Part shown: positions 11,810 through 23,877 of the stretch, piece by piece
Layout: the number at the start of each line of letters is the position of its first letter
Numbering within the stretch: the first letter of the stretch is position 1
Source of the DNA: Amborella trichopoda
Taxonomy: Eukaryota; Streptophyta; Magnoliopsida; Amborellales; Amborellaceae
Length of the DNA stretch: 64,000 nt
Assembly (NCBI RefSeq): GCF_000471905.2
Contig: NW_006494789.1
Location: 3,517,822 to 3,581,821 of the forward strand
Direction of reading: 5' to 3'
Made by a program: the position numbers and the translations under genes
Notes under the pieces: model-generated
Databases searched by the model: none
Seen by the model: only the letters and a program-made list of their open reading frames with translations
Told to the model about the DNA's origin: nothing

Positions 11810-12260
11810 GCACCGCCTATGTCTTCAAAGGACCAACGCCGGCTGCGTTTACAAAAGCTTAGCACTGGCTGCATCTCAAGAGGACCAGCACCAGCTGTGT
11901 ATCCTCAGTTGGCACCGGCTGAATTTTGAGAGGCCTAGCACAGACCGTATCATCCGGACCCTAGCGTCAGCTTAGTTTAAGGAAGCCTAGTGCCAGATAA
12001 GTTTAAGAAGGCTTAGCACCGGTTGTATCTCTAAGGTCCAATGTCAGTCGTATCTCCAAGAACACTGGCTGTATCTCCAAGGGTGCAATGCCGGCTGTAT
12101 CTCCAAGAGCTCCAGCGTCCATTGTGCACTCAATGCTTAGCACCGGCCGTGTATCCTAAGGAGCACCGGCTGTGTTCTCAAAAGACAATTGTTGCTCGGG
12201 TTCAAATATCCCACACGTGCTACAGATTCTGCAAGCGTCACCTTGAGCTCTGTCACGTCG
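11810..12260. repeat. Short repeats with an agcaccggctgtgt core, upstream of the antisense gene
   Basis: More than ten loosely spaced units (20-45 bases apart) carry TTAGCACCGGCTGTATCTC-like cores. The core is the same as in the 54-bp LTR repeats of A1 (GCTTAGCGCCGCCTGTGTC). Equivalent units are at 49555-49860 in A3. They would lie in the leader of the antisense transcript. Confidence 0.7.
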
Positions 12261-12784
12261 CTTGACAACTGGCACGTCTTGCCCTAACACTTGTCTTCAC
12301 ACGTGCAGATTAGCAACCGTTCGCCTTCCCATAACCGTCCACCGTCAGCGAAGGTTCGTCCCCCATACCCTTCGGATTCTCACTGGAAAATACCCTCCTT
12401 AGCAGGAAACCCTCTGTGATCCTTCCCCAAGTAACGGGTAAACCACCACACACCCACCGGAAAGCTGTCAAAACCAGTGGAAACCCCCTGGTAGCCCTCT
12501 GTTGCCGTTCCCACCTTCTTCCTTTGCAAGAACCCTTAAAACCATGGCCAAAGCTCCTCGGTGAACTCCCTTTTCTCTGCAACTCTGGCAAATCTCGACC
12601 ATCCCTAGTGGCTTATTCTTTTCCTTAGTTGCAACCTTCCATGTGTACCAGCGAACTCCCGCTAACTTTGCCGGAATCTCTTGAGTTCTCACCAAAGCTC
12701 CTGTCGAAAACCTCCCTCTCGCTGTTTAAACTTTTTACTTTAAGTTTTTATTCTTCGGTGAAAAAATGAAAATGAGGGCTACCC
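12261..12784 (-). other. Putative 5' leader of the antisense transcript, A1
   Basis: This non-repetitive stretch separates the antisense TATA box from the repeats and gene. Short runs match 49980-50450 (A3), for example CATTTTCATTTTTTCACCGA against CATTTTCTTCACTTTTCACC just below the TATA box. Short open frames here (such as 12416-12628) show no recognisable domain and are not called genes. Confidence 0.5.
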
Positions 12785-12796
12785 CTTTTTATAGCC
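12785..12796 (-). promoter_or_regulatory. TATA-box promoter for the antisense gene, A1
   Basis: The minus strand reads GGCTATAAAAAG. The same position reads GGCTATATAAGG in A3 (50456-50467) and GAGTATAAAAGG in A2 (27661-27672). In all three it is followed by a G-rich step, then a CATTTTC/TTTTATT-type AT-rich leader. It lies about 1 kb before the first PMD codons. Three-copy conservation and correct orientation support a real promoter. Confidence 0.6.
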
Positions 12797-12879
12797 AATG
12801 TTATCCTCAAATGCCCCTCGCAAATAGGGAATGCCATCCACGTCCTAAAAGGCCAAATACCAATGGGTTGGATTGGGTT

Positions 12880-13318
12880 GGGCTCGAGTTAAGGCCCGCA
12901 CACTAACTGACTGTGTTTTCGGTAACCTCAACACTGACTGTGTTTTCAGTAACCTCAGTGCCAGCTGCATTCTCAGCAATTCAACGTTGGCTGTGTTTAA
13001 GAGCTAGCAAGACTACGCTTAACGTTGCCTGCGTTTTTCAACCTCTGCGCTATTCAGGTATTCAAGAAGCAGTGTTGATCGTTCTCAGTGGCGATTGACT
13101 GTTCAAGAAGCACAGTTGGTCGTTCTCAACACCGGTTGTGTTCTAAACAGTCCATTGCCACATGCCCCATGCTAAATCTGTGCATGTCCTACTACTGTTA
13201 TCCCCAGTGAAGTTGCACCCTGACCGTGACCTATTAATCCTAGTGGAGTTGTACCCAAGACGTTCCACCTAGGCTTATGAGTTCTCATCCCTAATGGGAG
13301 TTATACCCCTATTATGGA
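12880..13318. repeat. A1 repeats upstream of the antisense promoter
   Basis: First come units with an aacgttggctgtgttt core (12900-13140), again like the LTR repeats. From about 13195 follow units such as CCCCAGTGAAGTT and CCTAGTGGAGTT, which resemble the complement of the primer-binding site. A2 and A3 hold much longer arrays here. The next base block is the 3' LTR. Confidence 0.6.
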
Positions 13319-14483
13319 TGATCACGCAAGTTCTCGGGCAGCAGCAGGGACTGTTCCAGAATTCCACACATTGTTAGGTATGGGCAAAACAGTCATCTTG
13401 CACCCATTTTTAGAATTTCTTTTAATGCAATTAAATTGTAATTATCTTCAATTTTAGGTAGTTTTTAGGCATCCACTCATGTTTGTGTCCCCATTTCTAT
13501 TTAAACATGCAAAGCCAAATTGTAAAGACAACACACAAAAGACCTCGGTTCAACTTTCCTTGATTCAATAAAATTCCTCTTATTGCTTGAGTTCATGGGT
13601 GTATCTTAGAAAGAGAGAGGAGAGAGAAGAAAAGGCCAGTATCCTTTGAGAAGGTCATTTTCTCTCTCCTCCTCTTTTCTCTCTCATCTCTATCTCTCTT
13701 TCTCTCTCTTCTTCTTTTCTCTCTCATCTCTATCTCTCTTTCTCTCTCCTATTTTCTCTCTCATCTCTATCTCTCATTCTCTTTCTCATCTCTATCTCTC
13801 TCTCTTCTATCTTCTTCGATTGTCTCTTCCCTTCTCTTTCTTGCTTCCATATTTATCTCTTTCCCTCTCTTCCTTATTTGGTCTATCATGTCTCTATTCT
13901 CCTGCTCTCGGTTCTCTTCCCTATTCATTCATGGCGGACCTCTGTTAAACCCTTCTCTTCTCATCTCTATCTTACCTCCCTCTTTTCTTCTTTTAACATA
14001 GTCGGTGAAGGCTTAGTGTTGCTTGTGTCTTCTCTCTCTTCTTTATCTAACACAACCGGTGAAGGTTTAGTGCTGCCTGTTTTCTCTCTCTCTTCTTCTT
14101 ATAACAAAGCCGGTGAAGGCTTAGCACCGCCTGTGTCGTCTCTCTCTTCTCTGTGTAACACAGCTGGTGAAGGTTTAGCGTTGCATGTGTTCTCTCTCTC
14201 AGCCTCTTTTAACACAGCCAGTGAAGGCTTAGCGCAATCTGTGTCCTCTCTCTCTTATTTGTCTAAACACAGTTGGTGAAGGTTTAACGCCACCTGTGTC
14301 TTCCCACATCTCTTCTCTCATCAAATCCGGCAAAGGCCTAATGCTGCTTGTGCCTCCTTCCTTTTCGCTAATCTGTCACATTGGCGGAAGCACATTGTCG
14401 CTTGTGTATTTTTCTTCTTCTCTCTACTCATCATAGCCGGTGAGGACACGTCGTTGACTAAGTTTTCTTTCTCCTCCTCTCAT
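13319..14483 (+). repeat. Family A LTR, partial 3' LTR of A1
   Basis: It starts in U3 sequence (GATCACGCAAGTTCTCGGGC, shared by all family A LTRs), with TATTTAAA at 13499, AATAAA at 13567, the CT-rich tract (13640-13870) and 54-bp repeats (13990-14310). It is interrupted at 14484 where A2 begins with TGTTGGA. The repeat order matches the 5' LTR at 236-600. Confidence 0.85.
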
Positions 14484-17222
14484 TGTTGGAAGATATGTTT
14501 CATCATCATGGGGCCCTCGCTCAATAAAAGCCTAGCAAACAGTGGAACTTTTGACAGTCCCAAAATGGCCCCATAACTGGCTATGATCTTCATGAGGACT
14601 CTCAAAGGTCTCCTGCCAAGTTTCGTCTCTTTCTGACATGTCTAAGGTAATGTAGACTGAGAAGAAGTTCCGACATAATCAGCCTCTAGCGCCTGAAACA
14701 TATCCTATAACTAGAGTTACATTTTCGGTGTCTCAATTTGTTATGTGACCACCACCGTTGGATCTGACACGGTTGAAAACCTCCAAGGGTCAAATTTTAG
14801 CTTGAACGGACACTTCAGGAAGAAGTTATAAGTAAAAGAGTGAAACGGGATGGGCCACATGCTATTCCCATGCGGGCACCTTGCAACTCCACACCATTGA
14901 AGGGATAGTCACGACCAGTAACTTTCAACGCTCATATCTTACTGGTTTGAGGTAGGATCAAGCCCAAATTTTTTGGGCGTATTTATCTCATCAAGACGAG
15001 CGTTTTGATATATGGTACGCTTCATGACGACGCCCGAGGGCGAAGAAAATCTAGACAGAAGTTGCTGATCCATGAAGAATGTGCAGAAAAATCAGCAGCA
15101 TTGTGCCTCGCTCGAGTGGCCAAATCACCTCTCACGAGCCCGATCGATGCAAGAAAAATTCCATCGTGTGCGTAAGGTCTCTAACTATCTCTGACCCGAA
15201 CCCCGTACATGATGAACGGTTGGATTCTGAACATGAAGCCGATGAAGTGACTGCAATTCCATTGCCGAAATTTGAGATTTCGACCAAAATTCCAAAGTTG
15301 CAAAATCTTCGTCGGGCACGAAATCGAGCTATGTTTGTTGCCCCACGATCGTGACGACATTCTCAATGGACTCCAGTGAAGAAATCTCAGAAAGACATCA
15401 AGGAATGAGCGCACTATTGATCCGAAGTTCTAAGATTCAAACGAAATTCAAGTCACATGATTGTGCCCTACAAACATGATCCATGACTCGAAGTTGGTAT
15501 CAAATCGATCGCCATTCCAAGCCCTACAAGAAAACAATCGTCTTTCAATCAACTGAGCATTAGAACAACCCCGGATCATCCATGCAAGATCACGCAAGTT
15601 CTAAGGCAACACATGGACTGTTCTAAAATTCCACAAATTGTTAGGAAGGGGTAAATCTGTCATTTTGTAAGCTAGTTTCTAATTTCTTTTAATTCAATTT
15701 AATCTTAATTTCAAAAAATTAGGGTTACTTTTGATCCTCCACCCATGTTTGAGGCAAATTATATATATATATCGTACCATCATTGTACGTAAAAAGGACT
15801 CAATCCCTCATAAAAGAGAGTTTTTACTAAATACAGTTTCTCTTTCTTCTCATTGTCGGGTCACATTTGGAGAGAGAGAGTAAGGCAAGAGAAACTTTTG
15901 GACTGATACCTCTAAGCTCAAGATCAACCTTCTGTCTCTTATTTTTTTTCTTTTCTTCACTCTCTTCCTCCCTTTCTTCTTCCTCTTCTCCGTCTGAGCT
16001 CTTCTCAAAGGCCATGCACGACAGTGGCAGTGTCGTGCATGCCTCTCCTGTAGTCTCACAGGTCGCTCATGGCGATAACCGCCCCATTTGCGATATTCCT
16101 TCTCTCTTTGTTTTATTCTCTATCTCCTTGTGAGACTGGCAACATTCGCAGACATATCCTTGATGTTTCAGCGAGGAACGTGGGTAGCGACTTATTGCCG
16201 TCGGTGAGGGCTTCACCCTGTCGCTTGACTATTGCAAGCGGTGATGCCCATCGCCGTCCGTAAAGGGTCGTAGCTATACCCATCGCCGCGCTCAGGCTCC
16301 TTCCATGCCTCTCAGCGCCCGTCACCGTGCACCTCACGAGAGGCAACTTTCGTGTGACTCATGAGAAGTTATCGCCATTCGCGTCACCAAAAGCTATCGT
16401 TGTCCGCAAGGGAAGTGTTGTCTTCTCGCGTTGCCAACGGTGATGCTTATTGCCGTCCACGAGCTTCTCTCATATTCTACATCTAACATCGTATGTCTCG
16501 TGGGGAGCTATCACCATGAGCCTCATTAAAAGCCATCACTGCCCATAATAGACATGACACCTTCTCATGATGCCAACGGAGATGCCCATTACCATCTGCG
16601 TTCTTCACCTTTTTCCGTCTCGCTCTCTTTCCTTCTCTTCACTCTTTTCTCTCCTCACTTGATTGAGGGTGGACTTAATCTAGCACTACCATATCGACCT
16701 TGGTTTCGAGTAGTATTGCCGCCGTGCTGGTCATAAGTACCATGCCCGTCTTGCTACCACTCTGAGTCGGTCACTGTCCAGCTATCAAGCTAGTCTCATC
16801 CCTTCATAAAATTTTCTTCTGTTTTCGACCTTCATTCGAACCTTCCACTTCATCACTTTAACCCTTCATGTTCTTAGCCACATGGATGTGCAATGCCCTA
16901 AGACAAGGGTGGGTCTCTTCAACCCACTTGTTTTGCAAATTATTGTGCAAAAACACCAGGAGATTATAAGTCAAGGGAGGCGATTCCGAACTAGTTAAAG
17001 CAGTTGCGGGGCTTTCCAACATGATCTAAGAGGGCGCCAACCGAGCCAGCCCGAGTAAGTCTCGAAGCCACCTTAAATTCCTCTCTCATTGGTTGGTATA
17101 CCTGCCTTTGCTCTTGAGCAAGGTTTCGAGAGAGTGATCTCAAATCCCAAGTTCACTAGAAACCCGAGATACGTGTCACCAAATCACCTAGATCCAGAGG
17201 GTGAGATCAAGGCATCTAACCA
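14484..17222 (+). repeat. Family A LTR, complete 5' LTR of A2 (2739 bp)
   Basis: It begins TGTTGGA and ends CTAACCA, two bases before the primer site. It contains U3, an AT-repeat TATA region at 15757-15772, a short CT-rich tract, imperfect repeats with a cccatcgccgtcc core (16190-16560), and the conserved U5 block. The TG...CA ends are those expected for an LTR. It is the best-defined LTR in the window. Confidence 0.9.
16180..16600 (+). repeat. Subfamily 2 LTR repeats with a gccatcgccgtcc core
   Basis: Imperfect units such as GATGCCCATCGCCGTCC, AAGCTATCGTTGTCCGCAAG and AAGCCATCACTGCCC recur every 40-80 bases. They take the place held by the 54-bp accggctgtg repeats in A1 and A3. Similar motifs stand beside the A2 antisense promoter (27770-27960) and in the A4 LTR (63420-64000). 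Confidence 0.7.
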
Positions 17223-17224
17223 GC

Positions 17225-17243
17225 TTGGCGAATCCACTAGGGA
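17225..17243 (+). promoter_or_regulatory. Primer-binding site of A2
   Basis: TTGGCGAATCCACTAGGGA begins two bases after the LTR. It matches TGGCGACTCCACTGGGG, the tRNA-Arg-type site recalled for Ogre/Tat elements, with a few differences, and resembles the A1 site at 1501. Confidence 0.75.
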
Positions 17244-18420
17244 CTAACTATACCTTAGTCGGTTTGCTCTTCTTTGACAAGTATCCTCTTTTACTTTCTG
17301 CATTAATTTCTATGGCATTTGGGTTGTTCAGCCCGTTCATCCGAGTCGGGGATTTCCTTATCCTCGCACTCGGGACTGTCACAGGGAAGCGAACTGCTCA
17401 AACTTCCTTCCCTAATCTCTTGCTGAGTCGCGACTCATAGTCCAGCTCTTAGGTTCTTTCTTGGGTCGGTGCGAGAGGGGATTTAAAGGTCCCTGGCTCC
17501 CCACTTCCTCACCCAGGTGAACTCTCCACTAAGGCCCTTGCATTGGTAGCACATCTACTACCGCACACCACATGTACCCTGCTACCTGCAAGTCCCTTGC
17601 CGATCATATTACTGAGGTTTGCCGGAAGACTACCCCGACCCTTTTTGCGAGAGGCAAGCAAGTTGTCGTCGCTCTCGAGGTTAACTATAAGGCAACCGCC
17701 CACACTCTTTCATCACTTCGAAACCCCATACCTAGAGGTTCGGCACACCAAGGCAGAGGCCTTGTGGCCTTAACCCCTCGAACACACCCAAGGGATCGTA
17801 GTCCATCCACTCGAGTCACACCTCGAGGTAACCTTCATGTTGCCTTGAGCTCGTATCCAGGGCTAGGCCTTCTTGGGTCGAACCCAGCATGCGTCATGCT
17901 TTCGTTTTCTATAGCTCGGGGCAATGCTAGCTCTATGTCACCTCGAGCACATGAGGGTCGACCGCTTCGTCCTCCCTCCCGTACATAGCTCCACTCTGTG
18001 AGAGACGAGCTTTCACCTCGTCCCTCACAAATACAAGCTCATGAGTCTCGACCTCCCAATTACGAACCAATTGACCGAGCCAAGGTCGACCCCCGAATCA
18101 CCTTGACGGCTAACCCTAAAGGTGCACACGCATCACTTTTGCAGGGTTCCCCCCTATCCCGACTCAGGCGGAGTCATGAACCAACTACCGCTTCTGTCAC
18201 CCCTCCCGCACTAGGTAAGCACCTCAAGCCCTAGTACTCAAAGGTCTTCCCTCAAAGTACCATCTTGAGCCAACCTCATGTCAGCTGCGCACCCAGGCCT
18301 CACAAAGGGATTCGGGCCAGCGACCTGATGTCAGACAGAGGCCTCTAGCCTCCAAGGCAGAAACTTATGTTGCCTTCTCTCCTTGGACCCCACTCCATAC
18401 TCCAACTCATAGACACGGTT
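17244..18420 (+). other. A2 leader with remnant of the 31-residue-repeat ORF
   Basis: An open frame at 17572-17988 ends with one and a half 93-bp units (17822 and 17915; RGNLHVALSSYPGLGLLG). It is the counterpart of the repeat ORF at 1859-2509 in A1 but is not expanded. Ogre-like elements carry an extra ORF in this position; its role is unknown. Coding status is uncertain. Confidence 0.4.
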
Positions 18421-20270
18421 CTTGCGTGTTCAAAGAAGGTGGGGCAGTCTAGGTCTCAGGCTCAATTCTGGAGCGAATTCCACAATCCTCCCAGGATTAA
18501 GAAGTCTTCAGATCCTAACTAAAGAAGCGTCCAAGGTAGTTGAGGTCATCATGCTTGACGACCTCTTGCCTTGGAACCCTTTTTTCCCTCTTCAAACTCC
18601 AGAATCTGAGAGAGTCCAAGAGTATTGCTGGCTCATTACTGACCAGAAGCCACGTTCACAAGACTGTCAAGAATTGGTCCTCAAAAGATCGGCATACAAG
18701 GCTTGAGTCCAGTCAGGGCAAGCAGAGCCCCTGTAGAATGACTTGCCACGCCCGACTTGCCAACTTCAGCAGTCCATTGCTCCACCTAGCTCTAACTTCC
18801 CAAAAGAAACGGTCAGTGTCATGGTGATCAATGATCCGGATGACACCTAAGAAGAAAGGATGACCAGGTTCGAGGTAATGGTTCAATCCATCCTCGAAAA
18901 GATGGAACGCCTAAAAGCCTCCAAGTCCCTTTCTTCTCACCAAGAGACTGATCCCCTCACTGGTGAGGACACAGTTCCTAGGCATACTCCCCCACTAGCC
19001 TCTTAAGATAACTCGGCTTCCTGCAGGGTCTCCCAAACTGACATAGATGCCTTGGATTCTCATAGCCTCAAGAACAAGGTCCTAGGCATGCAAAAGGCCT
19101 CCCTCTACTAGAATCCGTACCCTTCGTACATTGACTAGGTACCGTTTCGCACAAACTAACAAAAGGGGAAGCTCCCCCTGTTTAATGGTACTACATCTCC
19201 TCACCAACATACTTCCCACTTCCAAGTGGCTTCTAAAGAGACGACAACTGACAGGTGACTTCTCCTCTGTCAGGTCGTTGAGACTCTCCAAGGGCCAGCC
19301 TTCCAGTGGTATGCTTGGCTGCCTCCAGATGCAATGCACATATGGCAAGAAATGGAGCAGTTATTTTACCAACGCTTCTATGAAGTCCAAAGGAACATGG
19401 AAACCATTGAGCTCCTCACTCTGATGTAAGACTCTGGTGAGACGGTTAGCAGGTTCAGCACCAGATGGAGAGAGTTGGCAACCTTTCATGCCACTCCCAT
19501 GACTAAGAAGGAAGCGGTCCAGACCTGCATACGAAACATGTTTCTCGAGATCGCTCTGCATGTTGAGGCATCCAATCCACCCTCATGTCAAAGCTCATTT
19601 CTAAGGCTGGTCCTATTGAGGGATTGTTCAAGCACCATGGTGGCCCTTGTCAGCAACCCTCCGGCTCAAATTCCCGCTCTAATAATTGAGGTAACCAAAA
19701 AGTAGTGATCAGCGAGGCCATCACCGAGACTAGCACTAAGAGCGTGGCTCCTTAAACCCTGGACCTTTCTAAGGAACAGACGTCTCCGACTGGGGGCAAG
19801 CAGTAGTCCTACAATGAGGTCCCGCCTCCTAAAAATAGTAAGCAAAACGACTTCTGGGTCAAACACTAGATAAGGTATACCCCTTTGACAAGTAGTGGAC
19901 TCCAGCATTGCTTTGACTGTTGCTAGAACATAACATGATTCAGCTGCCGGAGGCCAATACTGCAGAGTCGGCTGGGTAGGAGACAAATGAGAGGTACTGC
20001 ACCTATCACAAAAGAGTAGGCCACCCCACTCACGACTGCTATAAGCTCAACAACACTATCGAAGCCCTTATCAACAAGGGTCAAATAAAGCTCGAAGAGT
20101 TGAAGAAAGCATTCGGGGCAACTAAGGCTTCTCACGTAGTCACGATCCAAGAGGGTAACGAGGCACCCGCCATCCTCTGTGCATTTTTCTCTATAATGCT
20201 CGAAAAAGGACTCGTCACTCCCATGCTGACAAGACAGCCTAAATTCCTGCCTCTAGGGACTGAAAGCCTC
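18421..20270 (+). pseudogene. A2 gag remnant
   Basis: This is homologous to A1 gag in the same order: LPKETVSVMVIND near 18800, the PYIDQ-type entry near 19115, FQWYAWLPPDAMHIWQEME near 19300, then ETVSRFSTRWRELATFHATP and MTKKEAVQTCIRNMFLEIAL (19440-19560), and a Cys/His motif (YCTYHKRVGHPTHDCYKL) near 20000. It would encode the element's capsid/nucleocapsid protein. It is broken in several places. Confidence 0.75.
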
Positions 20271-21210
20271 TGATGCGCATATCACTAAATATGAGGACAT
20301 TACATTAGCGAATGCACTGGCTTCCATGGGCTCTTGGTAAAGAAGATGAAGCAGTGACAGGACGTTCAAGGAAACTCAGGAGGACGCCCTCAAGTCCCTC
20401 TTCTGCCTGTACAAGAAGACCTCTCGACGAAAGCCCAGGGAAACCTGGGACCAGACCCTCTGCAGGCCCTCTTCGAGCTAATGCTCTAACAATGCCTCGT
20501 CACTTCTAAGCCCGCCAAGCAGTCAAGGTGTCTTGTCCAGGGCACGAAAAACCTTTGGTGCCCATATCGCCAAGTTTGAGGCCACGAGCTGAAAGAATGC
20601 TCTGTATTCAAAGCCGTAGTCATAGAGAAAGTCCAGAAAGGCCACATTGTCTATGACGTCCTCCCATAATGTTTCCAGGTCGTCACTCCCGTTCAAAAGG
20701 AAACCACACTACAAGCCCCTCCTGAGCATGCACTGAACCCTTCAAAGCCCTCGACTTCTCAATCTTGGGAAGTCTACCATGGGAGAAGTAGGTTCAAGTC
20801 TCTGAAACTTGAGGCAGACAACCAAGTTAAGACTCCTCACCAGCCTGATAAGGCAATTCAAAAGCCCCCTCAGGGATTCAGAAGCAGATGACGAGCAACT
20901 AGGTCAGCCCACCGAAGGAATCATCATCCTCAGCCACCAGTCGAGGAAGAATTTCTCAAGCCACTCCCCCCACTTCCGACCTTACAAGACTTCATCTCAA
21001 GCATAGCCCGCCTAGTCCTTTCGTCCAATCAAGCAGACATCTTTGAGTCACTAGCCGCTCGGGATTCCTCCAATATGGGTGACGACGCTAAAAGCACCCC
21101 ACAGCAGTCAAAGCCAAGCCAAGACCTAATACCCCCTGTGCACATCCAATTCCGACGATGACGTAAAAATCTTCCCAGAACATTCTTACTCTTCTTCTCC
21201 TCACTCCTCT
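20271..21210 (+). pseudogene. A2 gag to protease spacer
   Basis: This is the decayed counterpart of 5126-5790. Two related segments, near 20220-20300 and 20500-20600 (both with a CPYH/HIAKFEA-like reading), suggest a local duplication of the Cys/His segment. No enzyme domain is recognised. Confidence 0.4.
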
Positions 21211-21232
21211 TCTATTTTCTCCACAAGTGCAG
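21180..21232 (+). promoter_or_regulatory. Candidate 3' splice acceptor, A2
   Basis: A pyrimidine-rich run (CTTCTTCTCCTCACTCCTCT and on) ends with TGCAG at 21232, at the position equivalent to 5912 in A1 and 47699 in A3. Confidence 0.35.
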
Positions 21233-21849
21233 CTCGATGATGCCCAGACTTCGACACTCTAAACAGAGAGTTCGGAGGCATCAGCCTCACCCAGCTATAG
21301 CAAGAGCACCTCAGAGAGATGTTGGCCCAGGCGGCTAGATTCTCAACAGTGGCTGATGCCCAGTCAACCCGAGCCAACACTGAGCTATCTTCGAGCTCCT
21401 ACTACCATGAGGCCTGCCTCATGATCCAGGTTCATGAAGCATCGCCTAGCTCGGGGCAAGCACCAAGTGATCCCAGTCATGAGGTTATGAACTCCCCATT
21501 TGAAGCTAACCCTTCCATCCCCTAGAGTAGCTAGAGATTGGTCCTCTCCCACACTGTGCCCCTCCTAGAAGCCTAGATGTCAGGATCATGGGTTTCTACA
21601 TTTGAGGTCATTGAGAATTCTTGTGAGTCCCCTTACAAGGATCTCCGGGAAGCTCCAAAAGAGTGGGAAGAAGGAAGTCAGTCTACGGTTGATGAGCTTT
21701 AAGAGATCAACCTGAGGGATGAGGCCGACTTGAGGCCAACTTTCATCTCAGCAAAACTATCCCCAGAGGAGAAAGAAAGTTATATGTCCCTCCTCCGAGA
21801 AAATCAGGACATCTTCGCCTAACACTATCATGAGTTGCCTGGTCTAGAC
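21233..21849 (+). pseudogene. A2 linker and start of RT
   Basis: After a linker, 21715-21849 reads like the segment just before the RT fingers in Tat elements: INLRDEADLRPTFISAKLS, then MSLLRENQDIFA and ELPGLD. The protease region seen in A1 is reduced here. The reverse LTR block begins at 21850. Confidence 0.5.
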
Positions 21850-23877
21850 TGATTTGGGGCCTCGATCTCGCCCTCTAGATCTGATGATCGGGCAGTATAT
21901 GTCTCAGGCTTGGGGGAGACCAGGGACTTTTGAGATCGCTCTCTTGGGAACCTCGTTAGAGAATAAGGGCAGGTATTACCAACCGATGAGAGAGAAATTT
22001 AAGGTGGGTTCGGACTTACTAGGGCTGGCTCATGTGGGCGCCCTCTTAGATCACGAAGAAATTCCCCAGTAATAAAACTAGTTCGGAATCATCTCCCTCG
22101 GCTTGTATTCTCCTATTTTATGCAATCACACACATATGAGAAGTATTATAAGACAAGTGGGCGACAGACCTCACATTTTGCTCTTTGGTGAATGTACACA
22201 AACATGCGCATTTGAAAGAAGAAGAGAATAATATGAGAAGAAAGGTGGGGGAGAGAAGAATTTGACCAAGCACGGAGATCAACACAATGACTAAACTGGT
22301 AAATAGTTCGCCTAACGTAGTTGTAAAATAGGCTCGATAACTCAGACTGGCTCAACAAGATTACTATTAGACGTCAATACCGATACTGACTAGCTAGACA
22401 CGATGGTTAGTCTGTCATGACAATAAAGCAGGCACAGTAAGTTTGACACAACAACATTACGGCTAGATGACAGGACTACTATGAAAGGCTAATTTCGACC
22501 CCTCTTAAGCAAACGAAAGAATAACATAAATAACATACATCATAAAGAAAAACATAAGAAGAGTAAGATAAGAGAAGAAGAGAAAAGAAAGAAGGGGTGG
22601 GAAGAGAAAGAAAGGAAAAGCAGAATGTGAGGGGGGAGAGAGAAAAAGAAAAGACGGTGCTAGGCATGGCTGGCTGGGTTAGACAAAGAAGAGATGGAAG
22701 ATGCAGTCGGTGCTAGGCTTCGCCAACTGTGTTAGACAAGATGAGAAAGAAGAAGTAGTTGGCACCAAGCTTCACCGACTGTGTTAGACGAGACAAGAAA
22801 GAGATTGCAGTCGGCACCAGGCTTCACCGACTCTGTTTAGACGGAGGAGAGAGAGAAGATGCAATCGGCCTCTAGGCTTCACCAATAGTGTTAGACGAAG
22901 AGCAATAAGAGAGATAAAGATGAGAAGAGAGAGAAAGAGAGATAGAGATGAGAAGAAGAGAGAGAAAGAGAGATAAAAATGATAAAAAGAGAGATAAAGA
23001 TGAGAAGAAGAGAGAGAAAGAGAAAGAGAGATAGGGATGAGAAGAAGAGAGGGAAAGAGAAAGATGAGAAGAAGATAGAGAAAGAGAGATAGAGACGAGG
23101 AGAGAAAGAGGGAAGGAGAGAGAAAGAGTGGAGGAGAGAGAAAGTTGCCTTATTGAAGGGCACCAGCCTTTTTCTTCTCTCTCCTTTATCTATCCAAGGT
23201 GCACCCACCCATGAGCTCAAGCAAAAATCAGAACTTTATTGATTAATTCAAGAAAATGAACCGAGCCCTTTTTTTGCAATAAGGCATTGCTTGTTTATAT
23301 AGAATTGAGCAAAACCATGGGTGTACGCCCAAAAACTACCTAAAATTGAAGATAATTAAAATTTAATTAAATTAATAAAAATTCTAAAATGGGTACAAAA
23401 ACAATGTTTTGCCCCTGCCTAATAATGTGTGGAATTTCAAAACAGTCCCTACTGCTGCTCAGAACTTGCGTGATCTTTCATGACTGATCAGGGGTTGTTC
23501 TGATGCCCGTTTGATCGAAAGATTATTATTTTCTTGTGAGGCTCGGCATGGTGATCATTTTGATACCAACTTTGAGCCATGAATCATGTTTTTGAACCAT
23601 GATCATGAGACTTGAATTTTGGATAAATCTTGAAAACTTCGGATCGATTGCGTACTCGTTGCTTGATGTTTTTCTTATGTTTCTTTGTTGAATCACACTG
23701 AGCATGCCATCACGATCATGTTGAAATCCGATGGGCCAAATTTACAGCGGCTTTAACAATTGCATGTGTGAAATCTAATTGTTCGTGAGGTTCGGACCAG
23801 AGATGGCCACGAACATTATGCACATAATGCAATTGGTTTCGTGTCGATCAGGTATGCGAGTGTCATGATTTGGCTGC
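21850..23877 (-). repeat. Reverse family A LTR piece 1, inside A2 pol
   Basis: The plus strand starts TGATTTGGGGCCTCGATCTC, the complement of the family A LTR 3' end. Going up: U5, inverted 54-bp repeats (22640-22900), GA-rich tract (22900-23160), TATA box TATATAAA on the minus strand (23294-23301), and part of U3. Orientation is opposite to A2. With piece 2 it separates the A2 RT start from its C-terminal pol parts. Confidence 0.8.

Larger units (their letters stand above)
1..14483 (+). mobile_element. Element A1: Tat-like Ty3/Gypsy LTR retrotransposon, broken
   Basis: This is the oldest visible family A element. In order it holds a 5' LTR cut by the window edge, a primer-binding site, a leader with tandem repeats, gag, a protease region, a linker, an antisense Plant Mobile Domain gene with promoter, and a partial 3' LTR. 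RT, RNase H and integrase are not present in this copy. The two LTR parts carry the same series of imperfect 54-bp repeats in the same order, which marks them as a pair. My hand count over about 250 aligned bases gives roughly one difference in seven. With commonly used plant rates that means an age of several million years, though repeat conversion could blur this. The coding parts are broken in many places. Tat/Ogre affiliation is inferred from the primer site, domain order and antisense gene. Confidence 0.8.

Noticed and set aside
12310-12695. Overlapping small frames on both strands
   Set aside because: They lie in the antisense leader; equivalent positions in A2 and A3 show no shared protein.
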